A DNA stretch of 64,000 nucleotides from Helicobacter ibis (GTDB lineage: Bacteria > Campylobacterota > Campylobacteria > Campylobacterales > Helicobacteraceae), in the NCBI RefSeq assembly GCF_027859255.1, contig NZ_JAQHXR010000002.1:310001-374000 (forward strand), written 5' to 3'. The notes beneath the pieces were generated by a model. That model saw only the letters and a program-made list of their open reading frames with translations. It had not been told where the DNA came from and did no database searches. Below are positions 27,871 to 38,025 of this stretch, in pieces. The stretch's first letter is position 1, and each line of letters starts with the position of its first letter. The position numbers and the translations under genes were made by a program.

Positions 27871-29247
27871 GTGAGTGATCTAAATTACAAATCATGGAAT
27901 GAAGAATGTGCAGTAGTTGGTGTTTATAACATACAAGACGCCTCAAATATAGCTTATTACTCTCTATTTGCAATGCAACATAGAGGACAAGAAGCAAGCG
28001 GAATTTCTACAAGTGATAATAAAAAGCTTTTTATCACAAAAAACAAAGGTTTGGTAACTGAAGTATTTAACAAAGAAATTCTATGTAACCTTAAAGGGAA
28101 TAATGCAATAGGACACAATAGATATGCTACTGCTGGAGAAGATTCCAGTGCAGATGCACAGCCTGTTTTTGCAAACTATGACTTAGGACAAGTAGCAATA
28201 GTTCATAATGGAAACATAACAAATGCAAAAGAAATCAAAGACGAGCTAATAAAAGAAGGTGCTATCTTCCAAAGTCATATGGATACTGAAGTGCTAATCC
28301 ACCTAATAGCAAAATCAAAACAACAAACACTAACAGATAGATTAAAAGAAACTATACCAAAGCTAAAAGGTGCATTTTGCTTTATTATCCTAAGTAGAAC
28401 TAAAATGTTTGTAATTAGGGATAGAAACGCATTTAGACCACTAAGCTTGGGAGAAATAACAAACAAAGATGGCACTAAAGGATATATAGTTGCTAGTGAG
28501 ACTTGTGCATTTGATTTAGTTGGTGCAACGCATATAAGAGATGTTGAAGCTGGTGAAATGCTAGTCTTTGATAAACAAAAGATTCAAAGTCATATAATCA
28601 TGCAAGAAGACCCATATCCTTGCGTGTTTGAGTATGTGTATTTTGCACGACCTGATAGTAAGGTGTTTGGAAGATTAGTATATGATATTAGAAAATCAAT
28701 GGGAATGGAGTTAGCAAAAGAAAACCCAGTAGATGCAGATATTGTTATACCAGTGCCAGATAGTGGTGTAGCTGCAGCACTTGGATACTCAAAGCAAAGT
28801 GGAATACCATTTGAGCTAGGAATAATAAGAAACCATTATGTAGGCAGAACATTTATTGAGCCTACACAAGAAATTAGAGAACTAAAAGTTAGATTAAAAT
28901 TAAATCCAATAAAAGAAATAATAAAAGATAAAAAAATTATTGTTATTGATGATTCAATAGTAAGAGGCACAACAAGCAAACAAATAGTAAAAATCTTGCG
29001 TGATTGTGGAGCAAAAGAAATACATATGAAAATATCATCACCACCTACAATCTCTCCATGCTACTATGGCGTTGATACACCTACTAAATCAGAATTAATA
29101 AGTGCCAATATGAGCAATGATGAAGTATGCAAATATATAGGTGCTAATTCTCTGTCTTTTCTGTCATTAGAAGGATTAAAAAACAGCATAGGAGATGGCA
29201 ACTATAAATTCTGTCAAGCATGCTTTGATGGCAAATACATAGTATAA
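27871..29247 (+). CDS. purF: Amidophosphoribosyltransferase
   Basis: PurF catalyses the first committed step of purine synthesis, from PRPP and glutamine to phosphoribosylamine. The start is GTG. Catalytic Cys is near residue 13 (WNEECAVVGVYN), so there is a 12-residue leader that could be processed. The glutaminase domain includes GHNRYATAG and IVHNGNITNA. The PRPP loop is KIIVIDDSIVRGTTSKQ. The 458-residue length is ordinary. Confidence 0.95.
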   Translation: MSDLNYKSWNEECAVVGVYNIQDASNIAYYSLFAMQHRGQEASGISTSDNKKLFITKNKGLVTEVFNKEILCNLKGNNAIGHNRYATAGEDSSADAQPVFANYDLGQVAIVHNGNITNAKEIKDELIKEGAIFQSHMDTEVLIHLIAKSKQQTLTDRLKETIPKLKGAFCFIILSRTKMFVIRDRNAFRPLSLGEITNKDGTKGYIVASETCAFDLVGATHIRDVEAGEMLVFDKQKIQSHIIMQEDPYPCVFEYVYFARPDSKVFGRLVYDIRKSMGMELAKENPVDADIVIPVPDSGVAAALGYSKQSGIPFELGIIRNHYVGRTFIEPTQEIRELKVRLKLNPIKEIIKDKKIIVIDDSIVRGTTSKQIVKILRDCGAKEIHMKISSPPTISPCYYGVDTPTKSELISANMSNDEVCKYIGANSLSFLSLEGLKNSIGDGNYKFCQACFDGKYIV

Positions 29248-29255
29248 GGCAATTT

Positions 29256-30218
29256 ATGAAACAAATGCTAACATTTGGTAGATACTGCAAAAGGCGTTTT
29301 GGCGAGAGGGTTAGAAAGATTCCTATCGCTCTTGGTGGCTTTACATGCCCTAATATAGATGGTAGTGTAGCTAAGGGTGGTTGCATATTTTGTAAAAATG
29401 AAAGCTTCTCCCCTACTTTAGAACATGAGCCAAAATTCTCCATAAAAATGAATCCAAATATGAAGGAAAATCCGCTACTAAACACTCAATTAGAACAACT
29501 TCATAGTCAATATAAGTGGCAAAGCGAGTTTCACAAAAACAAATTTGGTGTTTGCAAATATATGATTTATTTTCAATCTTTTACAAACACTTATGCACCA
29601 TTTGCAACGCTAGAAAAACTCTATACAGAAGCCCTAAAACTACCAAACACAATAGGCATGTCAATAGGCACTAGGACAGATAGTGTGAGTTTGGAATTAT
29701 TAGATTTTCTAAGTGAATTACAACACAAAAACAAACAAGAAATATGGATAGAGTATGGGATTCAATCAATCTATAACGAAACTTTGGAGCTTATAAATAG
29801 AGGTCATAATGCAGATGAGTTTGAATATTGGATAAATGAAACAAAAAAAAGAGGTTTGAAAGTATGCTCTCACATAATATATGGTCTCCCAAATGAAACA
29901 AAAGAAATGATGATAAATTCCCTTAAAAAAGTGCTTGAATGGGGAAGTGATGGCATAAAGGTTCATCCATTATATATAATAGAAAAAACTTTACTTGCCA
30001 ACATGCATAAAGACGGAAAATACAAGCCAATATCACTTGTGGATTATATTAACCTAATAGTAGAAACACTAAAAATAATCCCAACAAATGTTGTAATACA
30101 CAGGGTAAGTGCTGGAGTTAGGAATGATACTTTAATTGCACCTAAATGGTGTTTTGATAAAAATATACAAATGAGAGCGATAAGAGACGCGTTGCACAAA
30201 GCTGGGATAGAATACTAA
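29256..30218 (+). CDS. Radical SAM protein, YhcC/TIGR01212-like
   Basis: A 320-residue radical SAM enzyme of the YhcC family, with opening GRYCKRRFGERVRKI and iron-sulfur cysteines in FTCPNIDG...GGCIFCK (C-x-n-C-x2-C). IWIEYGIQS and SHIIYGLPNET are SAM-barrel elements, and VSAGVRNDTLIAPKWC lies near the end. The family is widespread but its reaction is not established to my knowledge. It follows purF by 8 nt. Confidence 0.85.
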   Translation: MKQMLTFGRYCKRRFGERVRKIPIALGGFTCPNIDGSVAKGGCIFCKNESFSPTLEHEPKFSIKMNPNMKENPLLNTQLEQLHSQYKWQSEFHKNKFGVCKYMIYFQSFTNTYAPFATLEKLYTEALKLPNTIGMSIGTRTDSVSLELLDFLSELQHKNKQEIWIEYGIQSIYNETLELINRGHNADEFEYWINETKKRGLKVCSHIIYGLPNETKEMMINSLKKVLEWGSDGIKVHPLYIIEKTLLANMHKDGKYKPISLVDYINLIVETLKIIPTNVVIHRVSAGVRNDTLIAPKWCFDKNIQMRAIRDALHKAGIEY

Positions 30219-30228
30219 AGGAATAAAT

Positions 30229-30771
30229 ATGAATCTACTTAAAACCAAGCCAACGCTAGATTCTAGTAGTAGTATTTTTGTATGCGTTGATATACAAGAA
30301 AAGCTATACAACATAATGCACAAAAAAGAAAAACTACTAAAAAACGCTAATCTTTTGCTTGAAGCTTCAAAGATTCTAAATATAGATAGTATCATTTTAG
30401 AACAATACCCAAAAGGACTTGGAAAAAGCGTAGTAAATGTAAATACAAAAGTTATAGAAAAACTATCATTTAGTGCATTTGGTGAATCTCTTTTTTGCAA
30501 AGAAATAGAAGCAAAACAAAATATAATATTCTTTGGAATAGAAAGTCATATTTGCATAAGAGAGAGCTCATTAGATGCTAAAGATAGAGGGTTTAATGTG
30601 TTTGTAATAGAAGATTCTTGCTCAAGTGTAAATAAAAATAATCACAAAAATGCACTAAAAGAATTATCACTAAAAAATATAACAATTACAAATACACAAA
30701 GCATTTTATTTTCATTTTTACTAACTTGCAAAGATGACTGCTTCAAGCAAATTAGTGCATTAATAAAATAG
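30229..30771 (+). CDS. Isochorismatase-family cysteine hydrolase
   Basis: The 180-residue protein has the family catalytic Asp segment (FVCVDIQEKLY), a Lys-containing segment EQYPKGLG, and the nucleophile Cys in GIESHICIRESS. GFNVFVIEDSCSS follows. Members hydrolyse nicotinamide, isochorismate or related amides. The size and motif set are nearer to YcaC-like than to nicotinamidase proteins, and the substrate is unknown. It lies 10 nt after the radical SAM gene. Confidence 0.82.
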   Translation: MNLLKTKPTLDSSSSIFVCVDIQEKLYNIMHKKEKLLKNANLLLEASKILNIDSIILEQYPKGLGKSVVNVNTKVIEKLSFSAFGESLFCKEIEAKQNIIFFGIESHICIRESSLDAKDRGFNVFVIEDSCSSVNKNNHKNALKELSLKNITITNTQSILFSFLLTCKDDCFKQISALIK

Positions 30772-30808
30772 AAAAGTGATATAATAAACAAAAACTAAGG
30801 AACTATAA

Positions 30809-31111
30809 TTGCCAAGAACACAACTAGAGAACTCAACTGAAGTAGTAGAAAAACTACAAGAACCAGATAGATACAAAGTTATTTTGCTAAATGACGACTT
30901 TACCACGCAAGATTTTGTGATTCATGTATTGCAGACAATTTTTCACAAAAGCTTTGAAGAATCTCTAAACTTAATGTTACAAATACATAATAGCGGTAAG
31001 GGAATGTGCGGGATCTACCCTTATGATATAGCAGAAACCAAAGTAGTAGAAGTAAGAAAAATGGCAAAAGAAAAGCAGTTCCCACTAAGAGCAATTTTAG
31101 AAAAAATATAG
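30809..31111 (+). CDS. clpS: ClpS adaptor
   Basis: ClpS delivers N-degron substrates to ClpAP. The 100-residue protein starts at TTG (30809), behind AAGGA, and holds the canonical core YKVILLNDDFTTQDFVIHVL and CGIYPYDIAETKV. The acidic DD and Met/Leu pocket are intact. clpA lies 9 nt downstream, so adaptor and unfoldase are made together. Confidence 0.94.
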   Translation: MPRTQLENSTEVVEKLQEPDRYKVILLNDDFTTQDFVIHVLQTIFHKSFEESLNLMLQIHNSGKGMCGIYPYDIAETKVVEVRKMAKEKQFPLRAILEKI

Positions 31112-31120
31112 AGAATAAAA

Positions 31121-33328
31121 ATGATAGAAATAAGCAAAGAATTAAATATAGTATTACAAAATGCACAAAATAGTGCAAAAGAGCTAGGACATGAATATCT
31201 AACGCTAGAACATATATTTCAAGCCATGCTAAATAATATAAAGGTAAGAAAGATTCTAAGAGATTGTGGTGGAGATGTATCAATAATAAAAAGAGAGATA
31301 CACAAATACTTAACTCACTATTTACAAAAACAAGATAGCACTAATGCAATGCCAACAGAGACATTAGCCGTTACTAGAGTGATAGAAATAATGATAGGGC
31401 ATGTAAAAGGCTCTCAAAGAAACGAAGCACAAATTAGCGATCTATTAGCAGCAATTCTAGAAGAAGACAAGGCTTTTTGTGCCAAACTACTAAAGTCTCA
31501 AGGAATCACGCGACTAAATATCTTAGAATATATCACTGAAAATGAAGAAGTAATAAACACCAAAAAACAAGAATCCAAACAAGAAGAAAGTGCCTTAGAG
31601 TTATACTGCACGAATCTAAGCCAAGAAGCAAAAGATGGAAAAATAGACAAAATAGTAGGCAGAGATTTCGAGTTAAAAAGGGCATTAGAAGTCCTACTAA
31701 GAAAGAAAAAAAATAACCCAATCCTAATAGGTGAGCCCGGAGTTGGCAAGACTGCTATTGTAGAAGGCTTAGCATTAAAGCTAAATAATAAAAACAATCC
31801 ACTACATGGTCATCAAATATATGAGCTAAACATGGGTGCATTAGTATCTGGGACGAAATATAGAGGAGATTTTGAAAAAAGAATAAAAGCCCTAACAGAT
31901 GAAATACTAGCAAAGGAAAATGTTATTTTATTTATAGATGAAATACATATGATAATAGGTGCTGGTTCAAGCAGTAATGGCAACATGGACGCAAGCAATC
32001 TGCTAAAACCAATGCTAGGAAATGGGAAGCTAAGATGTATAGGTGCTACAACTTATGCTGAATATAGAATCATGTTTGATAGGGATAAAGCATTATCTAG
32101 GAGATTTGCCAAAATAGATGTAAATGAGCCTAGCAAGGAAGAAGCACTGCTAATTTTAGAAGGCGTTAGAAAATATTATGAAAAATTCCATAGCGTAAGT
32201 TACACAACACAAATCCTAAAAGAAGCAATAGAACTATCAAATAAATACATACATGATAGATTCTTGCCAGATAAGGCAATAGACATCATAGATGAAGTTG
32301 GTGCTTCATACAAGCTAGAAGGAAAAAGAGGTAGAGTAAGTCTAAGTGCTATTAGAAAAATGATCTCAAAACTAGCCAACATACCTGAAATAGACGCTTC
32401 AAAAGATGATAAAAGCTTACTTAAAAATTTAGAAAAAACATTGCAAAGCAGAATCTACGGACAAGATAGTGCAATAAAAGAAATTGTAACTGCAATTAAA
32501 AGAAGTAAAGCTGGATTAAATGCACCAAATAGACCTATAGGCTCATTTTTGTTTAGTGGTCCTAGCGGGGTTGGCAAGACAGAGTTAGCAAAAGAGTTAG
32601 CAAAAGCAATGGGTATAAACTTCAATAGAATCGATATGAGCGAATATATGGAAAGATACTCAATATCACAACTAATAGGTGCTCCTGCTGGATATGTAGG
32701 ATATGATAAAGGTGGAATCTTAACAGAGATGATAAAGAAGAATCCACACACTATATTGCTATTAGATGAAATAGAAAAAGCCCACCCTGATGTTTTAAAT
32801 TTATTCTTACAAGTAATGGATCATGCAAAACTAACTGATAATAATGGCGTTAGTAGCGACTTTTCATCAGTAATTTTAATTATGACTTCAAATGTAGGCT
32901 CAAAAGAAGCTCCAACACTAGGATTTACACAAGATAGCTCACTAAAGTTTAACAAAGCAATAAAAGATAATTTCTCACCAGAGTTTAGAAACAGACTTGA
33001 TGCAATAATTGCATTTAATCCGCTTAGTAAAGATGAGATTTTAAAAATTATTGACAAAAATATCTTGGATTTAAACAATCAAATAAAAAACAAAAATATA
33101 ACCATACATTTAGATGAAGCTGCTAAAGAATACTTAGCAAATGAAGGATTTAGCGAAGAGCTAGGTGCTAGACCGCTAAATTTAGTAATACAAAGAGATA
33201 TAAAAAATGTACTAAGTGATTTAATGCTATTTGGAGATTTAAGCAAAGGTGGTGAGATAATTTTTAGCTACAACAAAAAAGAAAATAAACTAATAAATAA
33301 AACCAAAAAAACAAAAGCCAAAAAATAA
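31121..33328 (+). CDS. clpA: ATP-dependent Clp protease ATP-binding subunit ClpA
   Basis: ClpA unfolds proteins and feeds them to ClpP. The 735-residue protein has the N-terminal Clp repeat domain (about 1-140), then D1 AAA with GEPGVGKTAIVEG and LFIDEIHMIIGAG, then D2 with GPSGVGKTELAKE and LLLDEIEKAHPDV. The ClpP-contacting loop in D2 has the expected size. It lacks the M-domain of ClpB. The stop overlaps the ATG of the next gene (TAATG). Confidence 0.95.
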   Translation: MIEISKELNIVLQNAQNSAKELGHEYLTLEHIFQAMLNNIKVRKILRDCGGDVSIIKREIHKYLTHYLQKQDSTNAMPTETLAVTRVIEIMIGHVKGSQRNEAQISDLLAAILEEDKAFCAKLLKSQGITRLNILEYITENEEVINTKKQESKQEESALELYCTNLSQEAKDGKIDKIVGRDFELKRALEVLLRKKKNNPILIGEPGVGKTAIVEGLALKLNNKNNPLHGHQIYELNMGALVSGTKYRGDFEKRIKALTDEILAKENVILFIDEIHMIIGAGSSSNGNMDASNLLKPMLGNGKLRCIGATTYAEYRIMFDRDKALSRRFAKIDVNEPSKEEALLILEGVRKYYEKFHSVSYTTQILKEAIELSNKYIHDRFLPDKAIDIIDEVGASYKLEGKRGRVSLSAIRKMISKLANIPEIDASKDDKSLLKNLEKTLQSRIYGQDSAIKEIVTAIKRSKAGLNAPNRPIGSFLFSGPSGVGKTELAKELAKAMGINFNRIDMSEYMERYSISQLIGAPAGYVGYDKGGILTEMIKKNPHTILLLDEIEKAHPDVLNLFLQVMDHAKLTDNNGVSSDFSSVILIMTSNVGSKEAPTLGFTQDSSLKFNKAIKDNFSPEFRNRLDAIIAFNPLSKDEILKIIDKNILDLNNQIKNKNITIHLDEAAKEYLANEGFSEELGARPLNLVIQRDIKNVLSDLMLFGDLSKGGEIIFSYNKKENKLINKTKKTKAKK

Positions 33329-34071
33329 TGAATCTAGCTTGGGATTTCGATAGATACAATGCTACTATATATCGTTCTAGTGGATATTTGCATGAGGTAG
33401 TAGATATAGATTCAAAACCTTTGGAATCTTTTTTTAATTTAGATAGAGAAATTGAAATACTAAAGAGAAATACAGAATTGTTTTTATTTTGTGATGATGG
33501 ATTAAATGTATTGTTATGGGGTGCTAGAGGTTGTGGTAAAAGCTCACTTATAAAATCGATATTTAATAAATACCAAAGTCATGGTTTAAAGATATGTCAG
33601 ATTCTAAAACACGATATAGAAAAGCTACCTGAAATACTGGATTTCTTACGAACCACACAATATAAAATAATAATTTTTTGCGATGATATAAGCTTTGAAT
33701 CTAGCTCCAAAGAATACAAAATGCTACAAACCATACTAGAAGGAAGTATAGAAAGATTCCCACAAAACATACTAATATATGCCACAACAAACAAAAAACA
33801 TTTGTCAATTAATGAAAATTCCGATACATATGGCTTTAGTGGAGACGATGAATCTATCTCACTAAGCGATAGATTCCCAATTAAACTTAGCTTCTACTCT
33901 TATGGGAGCTTGGAGTTTTTAGAATTAATTTCCCTAAAACTTAAGAGAGATGAATTTGAATCTATAAAACAAAAAGCACTAAATTATGCTGCACAAGTTG
34001 GCTCTAAAAGCCCTAGAGTTGCTATGCAATTTTTAGAATTGTATAAAAATAATTTACTTGAATTAATTTAA
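33328..34071 (+). CDS. DUF815-like AAA ATPase
   Basis: A 247-residue ATPase with Walker A LLWGARGCGKSSLIK, Walker B KIIIFCDDISFE, an ATTNKKHL sensor and DRFPIKLSF. These match the DUF815 family of AAA proteins. It is shorter than typical DUF815 proteins (about 280-420 residues), missing most of the N-terminal extension. It is coupled to clpA by a 1-nt overlap. The role is unknown. Confidence 0.8.
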   Translation: MNLAWDFDRYNATIYRSSGYLHEVVDIDSKPLESFFNLDREIEILKRNTELFLFCDDGLNVLLWGARGCGKSSLIKSIFNKYQSHGLKICQILKHDIEKLPEILDFLRTTQYKIIIFCDDISFESSSKEYKMLQTILEGSIERFPQNILIYATTNKKHLSINENSDTYGFSGDDESISLSDRFPIKLSFYSYGSLEFLELISLKLKRDEFESIKQKALNYAAQVGSKSPRVAMQFLELYKNNLLELI

Positions 34072-34080
34072 GGAGTGATG

Positions 34081-34902
34081 ATGATTAAAAAATGCCTTTT
34101 TCCTGCTGCTGGATATGGAACTAGATTCTTGCCATTTACAAAAGCAATGCCAAAAGAAATGCTACCAATAGTAAATAAACCACTAATGCAATATGGAGTA
34201 GAAGAAGCCATGAGTGCTGGCATATATAATATGGCGATAGTTACAGGAAGGGGCAAAAGAGCCATTGAAGATCACTTTGATATAAGCTATGAGCTAGAAC
34301 ACCAAATAAAAGGCACTGATAAAGAAATATATCTAAATGACATTAGAAAAATACTAAATACCTGTTCGTTCTCATATACAAGACAAATAGAGATGAAAGG
34401 CTTAGGACATGCCATACTAACTGGTGAAAACCTAATAGGCAATGAGCCTTTTGCTGTATTATTAAGCGATGACTTATGTGATAACAATGGTGATTCTGTA
34501 TTAAAACAAATGTGCAAAATATATGAAAAATATCGTTGCTCAATAGTAGCTGTAGAGGAAGTTGAAATAAATGAAGTAAGCAAATATGGGGTAATATCTG
34601 GCAAGAAAATAGATAATAATATAATAGTAGTCGATAATATGATGGAAAAACCAAACAAAGAAGAAGCACCAAGCAATCTAGCAGTAATAGGTAGATATAT
34701 ACTAACACCAGATATATTTCAGATTCTAAAAAATACAAAGCCGGGTAAAAATGGTGAGATTCAAATCACAGATGCATTATTAGAACAATGCAAAAATGGC
34801 ATGGTTCTAGCATATAAATTTAATGGAACAAGATATGATTGCGGAAGCGTAGATGGGTTTATAAAAGCTACAAATGTGTTTTATCAAAAATACAAAGGAT
34901 AA
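34081..34902 (+). CDS. galU: UTP--glucose-1-phosphate uridylyltransferase
   Basis: GalU makes UDP-glucose for LPS and other glycans. I chose the ATG at 34081, 5 nt after AAGGAG (GTG 34075 and ATG 34078 are alternatives), giving 273 residues. The nucleotide loop FPAAGYGTRFLPFTKAMPKEMLP (residues 6-28) has the key Arg and Lys. Further motifs are KGLGHAIL, VLLSDDLCD and KPGKNGEIQITDAL. The galU-membrane protein-murA order also occurs in H. pylori. Confidence 0.95.
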   Translation: MIKKCLFPAAGYGTRFLPFTKAMPKEMLPIVNKPLMQYGVEEAMSAGIYNMAIVTGRGKRAIEDHFDISYELEHQIKGTDKEIYLNDIRKILNTCSFSYTRQIEMKGLGHAILTGENLIGNEPFAVLLSDDLCDNNGDSVLKQMCKIYEKYRCSIVAVEEVEINEVSKYGVISGKKIDNNIIVVDNMMEKPNKEEAPSNLAVIGRYILTPDIFQILKNTKPGKNGEIQITDALLEQCKNGMVLAYKFNGTRYDCGSVDGFIKATNVFYQKYKG

Positions 34903-34904
34903 CT

Positions 34905-35348
34905 TTGCATACGCTTGATTTTTTTGTATTAATTTGGATTTTATTAGCACTTACACTTCTGCCTTTTGTTGGACTATCTGCTGGGTTTGTCGCATATCAA
35001 GCAATAAAAGAATATCTAGCAGGACTTGAAAATAAAGATAAGCTACTAAAAGATATAAACTATCTAATAGGAAGGCTAAAGAACAACGAATCTGCAGAAC
35101 GTATGAATGAAGCAATAGAGGCATTTAAAAAACACTTCATGCCTTTTGGTGATATATCAAAAGAGAGCAAAGACTATCAAAATAGAATGGATTTTATATC
35201 TGCACTTGCATGGTGCAATGGCATTGATATAGACGAAGTTGTAAAACACAGAGAAGAATTAGTAAAATTAAATTCTAATTTCAAAAAAGAAATAGAAACA
35301 ATAGTTGGTGCTGCACTAAAAAACAGAGAAGAAAATAAGAAAAAATAA
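34905..35348 (+). CDS. Unknown small membrane protein between galU and murA
   Basis: I place the start at TTG 34905, 5 nt after AAGGA and 2 nt after galU, giving 147 residues. A longer frame would run 66 nt back into galU. There is one N-terminal membrane helix (about 5-30: FFVLIWILLALTLLPFVGLSAG). A helical cytoplasmic domain follows, rich in Glu and Lys, with ALAWCNGIDIDEVVKHREELV. It matches a conserved hypothetical found at the same place in H. pylori (recalled). Function is unknown. Confidence 0.78.
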   Translation: MHTLDFFVLIWILLALTLLPFVGLSAGFVAYQAIKEYLAGLENKDKLLKDINYLIGRLKNNESAERMNEAIEAFKKHFMPFGDISKESKDYQNRMDFISALAWCNGIDIDEVVKHREELVKLNSNFKKEIETIVGAALKNREENKKK

Positions 35349-35357
35349 AGGCAAAAA

Positions 35358-36620
35358 ATGGATTATCTAAAAATAGTTGGCGGAGTAAAATTACAAGGTG
35401 CTATAAATATCTCTGGAGCGAAAAACGCCGCACTTCCGCTTATGGCTTCTACTTTATTATCAAAAAATACAACAACAATTAAGAATCTCCCAAATGTCGT
35501 CGATATAAAGACATTTCTAAATTTACTAGAAATGCTTGGGAGTGATGTTAATTTTAATAACAATACTGCCATTATAAATACAAATAATCTAAAAAACACA
35601 AAAGCAACATATGATATAGTAAGGAAAATGAGGGCTTCAATACTAGTTTTAGGTCCTCTATTAGCTAGATTTAAACAATGTGAAGTATCTCTACCCGGAG
35701 GCTGTGCAATAGGAGCAAGACCTGTTGATTTGCATATAAAAGCATTAGAAAAAATGGGTGCAAATATAAAAGTAGAAAATGGATATATAGTAGCAGAAGC
35801 AAAACAAGGTCTAAAGGGTGCTATTATTAACTTTGACAAAATAACGGTAACTGGTAGTGAAAATATAATAATGGCTGCAAGTTTGGCACATGGGAAAAGC
35901 AAAATATTAAATGTCGCAAAAGAGCCTGAAGTAGTGCAGTTATGCGAAGTATTACAACAAGCTGGTGTTGACATAAAAGGTATAGGAAGCGATGAACTTG
36001 AAATATATGGCACAAGCGGTGAGGGATTAGAATTTAAAGAAATAAGTGTAATACCGGATAGAATCGAAGCTGGGACATATTTGTGTGCTGCTGGGGTTAC
36101 AAACTCTCAAATAACTCTTCATAATATAGATTCAACACATCTTGGAGCTGTAATTTCAAAGCTAGAAGAAATTGGCTTTAAACTAACCTACAATCAAGAT
36201 TCAATTACAATCTACCCTGCAAAAGAGCTAAATGCATTTGAAATATCAACAGCAGAATACCCCGGATTCCCAACTGATATGCAAGCACAATTCATGGCTC
36301 TAGCCACGCAATGCAACGGAGTTAGCATAATAGAAGAAAGATTGTTTGAAAACAGATTTATGCATGTAAGCGAATTACAAAGAATGGGTGCAAACATAAT
36401 ACTAAAAAACAATACCGCTACTATAAATGGTAAAAACGAGCTATTTGGTGCCCCTGTAATGGCGACTGACCTTAGAGCATCAAGCGCATTAATACTAGCA
36501 GCACTAATTGCAAACAAAGAAAGCACCATACATAGAATCTATCATTTAGATAGAGGATATGAAAATTTAGAAGAAAAGTTCTTAAAGCTAGGTGCAAATA
36601 TAATACGAGAGAAAGAATGA
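35358..36620 (+). CDS. murA: UDP-N-acetylglucosamine 1-carboxyvinyltransferase
   Basis: MurA catalyses the first committed step of peptidoglycan synthesis, transferring enolpyruvate from PEP to UDP-GlcNAc. The 420-residue protein has [13 protein letters not shown] (catalytic Lys region), the active-site loop [14 protein letters not shown] and, at the C-terminus, [13 protein letters not shown]. The loop holds Cys, the residue usually targeted by fosfomycin. It overlaps rsmH by 4 nt (ATGA). Confidence 0.96.
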   Translation: MDYLKIVGGVKLQGAINISGAKNAALPLMASTLLSKNTTTIKNLPNVVDIKTFLNLLEMLGSDVNFNNNTAIINTNNLKNTKATYDIVRKMRASILVLGPLLARFKQCEVSLPGGCAIGARPVDLHIKALEKMGANIKVENGYIVAEAKQGLKGAIINFDKITVTGSENIIMAASLAHGKSKILNVAKEPEVVQLCEVLQQAGVDIKGIGSDELEIYGTSGEGLEFKEISVIPDRIEAGTYLCAAGVTNSQITLHNIDSTHLGAVISKLEEIGFKLTYNQDSITIYPAKELNAFEISTAEYPGFPTDMQAQFMALATQCNGVSIIEERLFENRFMHVSELQRMGANIILKNNTATINGKNELFGAPVMATDLRASSALILAALIANKESTIHRIYHLDRGYENLEEKFLKLGANIIREKE

Positions 36621-37549
36621 TTCCTCATATATCTGTATTAAAAGATGAAATTGTAAATTTGTTTGATACTAAGCTAGTAAATACTGGAGGAACTATAATT
36701 GATTGCACACTTGGATATGGTGGGCACACTCTAGCACTACTAGAAAAATATAAAAATATAAAAATAATAGCAATAGACAAGGATATAGAAGCAATAAACC
36801 TAGCTACAAAAAGGTTAGAAAAATATAAAGATAGGCTAAAAATAATAAATAACAGCTTCTCATCTGGCTTAAAAGAAGCCTTGCAAACCTCACAAGATGC
36901 TGTAGGAATCCTAGCTGATATAGGAGTATCTTCAATGCAATTTGATAATTTAGAGAGGGGTTTTTCATTTCTTTCAAATACTCTTGATATGAGAATGAAT
37001 CTAGATTCACACTTTAGTGCTAGTGAGGTTGTAAATAACTATTCAACAACTGAATTAGAAAGAATCTTTAGGGATTTTGGAGAAATTAGAGAATATAAAA
37101 AACTAGCAAGACTAATAGTAGAGACAAGAAAAAAGGAAAAAATACAAAGTAGTAAAATATTAAGCGAACTAATAGCAAAAAATTTTAAAAATGCCAAACT
37201 TCACCCAGCCACACTTGCATTTCAAGCAATAAGAATAGAGGTAAATAACGAACTAGGAGAATTACAAGAAATGCTAAATATCTGCAAAGATTCCAATCTA
37301 CAACATGGATCTAGAATTGGTATTATTTCATTTCATTCACTAGAAGATAGAATGATAAAGCTAGAGTTTAAAAAATGGGAACAATCATGCATATGCCCTA
37401 GTTCCGTAATGAAATGTATATGTGGCAATAGTCATAAATTAGGTAACAATATATATAAAAAACCAATAACACCAAATGCAGAAGAATTAAGCAATAACAA
37501 TAGGGCAAGAAGTGCTAAATTAAGAGCATTTGAATTTATAAGGAATTAA
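36617..37549 (+). CDS. rsmH: 16S rRNA (cytosine1402-N4)-methyltransferase
   Basis: RsmH methylates C1402 of 16S rRNA. The 310-residue protein begins [13 protein letters not shown], with SAM motif [15 protein letters not shown] and substrate motif [18 protein letters not shown] (residues about 99-116). [10 protein letters not shown] and the C-terminal [13 protein letters not shown] complete the family pattern. In many bacteria it heads the division and cell-wall cluster and precedes ftsL, as may be the case here. Confidence 0.95.
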   Translation: MIPHISVLKDEIVNLFDTKLVNTGGTIIDCTLGYGGHTLALLEKYKNIKIIAIDKDIEAINLATKRLEKYKDRLKIINNSFSSGLKEALQTSQDAVGILADIGVSSMQFDNLERGFSFLSNTLDMRMNLDSHFSASEVVNNYSTTELERIFRDFGEIREYKKLARLIVETRKKEKIQSSKILSELIAKNFKNAKLHPATLAFQAIRIEVNNELGELQEMLNICKDSNLQHGSRIGIISFHSLEDRMIKLEFKKWEQSCICPSSVMKCICGNSHKLGNNIYKKPITPNAEELSNNNRARSAKLRAFEFIRN

Positions 37550-37551
37550 TT

Positions 37552-38025
37552 TTGAATTATGATGATTTACTCTTAAAAGAAGAAGATAAAATACAAAAAA
37601 CAAGCTTGTTTGATAGATTCTTCCAAAAAGAACCAAAGCTAACAGAAGAAAATTTGGACTTTTTAGATAAACAAGCACAACCACACACACAGCACACACA
37701 AGAAGCAGAAGACAATAAAGAGGTAGAGACAATAAACACAAGCCTAACACAAGAAGAAAAAGATTCATTGTTAGATACAAAAGAAAATACAGTAGCATTT
37801 AGTAGCCAAACTATACTAATAGCTTTAAGTGCTATGATTATTGCTCTAGTGTTATTCATACCTAAAATATATATAAGAAACAACATATACTACACAAGCC
37901 GAAATATAATACAACTCCAAACACAACTAGATTCATTAAATGAAGAAAACAAACATATAAAAAAACAACTGGAGGATATTAAATTTAATAATTTAACTTA
38001 TGAGCTAGATTTCTCATCTCGCTAA
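37552..38025 (+). CDS. FtsL-like membrane protein (putative)
   Basis: A 157-residue bitopic protein starting at TTG, 2 nt after rsmH and behind AAGGA. It has an acidic, Gln/Glu-rich cytoplasmic part (about 1-82, including a His/Gln/Thr-rich patch QPHTQHTQ) and one membrane helix (about 85-103). A periplasmic coiled coil follows (about 115-145, LQTQLDSLNEENKHIKKQLE). Topology and position after rsmH are those of the division protein FtsL. The cytoplasmic tail is longer than in E. coli and sequence identity is not evident, so this is inference. Its 3' end overlaps der by 4 bp on the other strand. Confidence 0.6.
   Translation: MNYDDLLLKEEDKIQKTSLFDRFFQKEPKLTEENLDFLDKQAQPHTQHTQEAEDNKEVETINTSLTQEEKDSLLDTKENTVAFSSQTILIALSAMIIALVLFIPKIYIRNNIYYTSRNIIQLQTQLDSLNEENKHIKKQLEDIKFNNLTYELDFSSR

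Noticed and set aside
34839-34904. Longer start for the membrane protein between galU and murA
   Set aside because: The extra 22 residues lie inside galU and are a frame-shifted reading of it; TTG 34905 has a Shine-Dalgarno.
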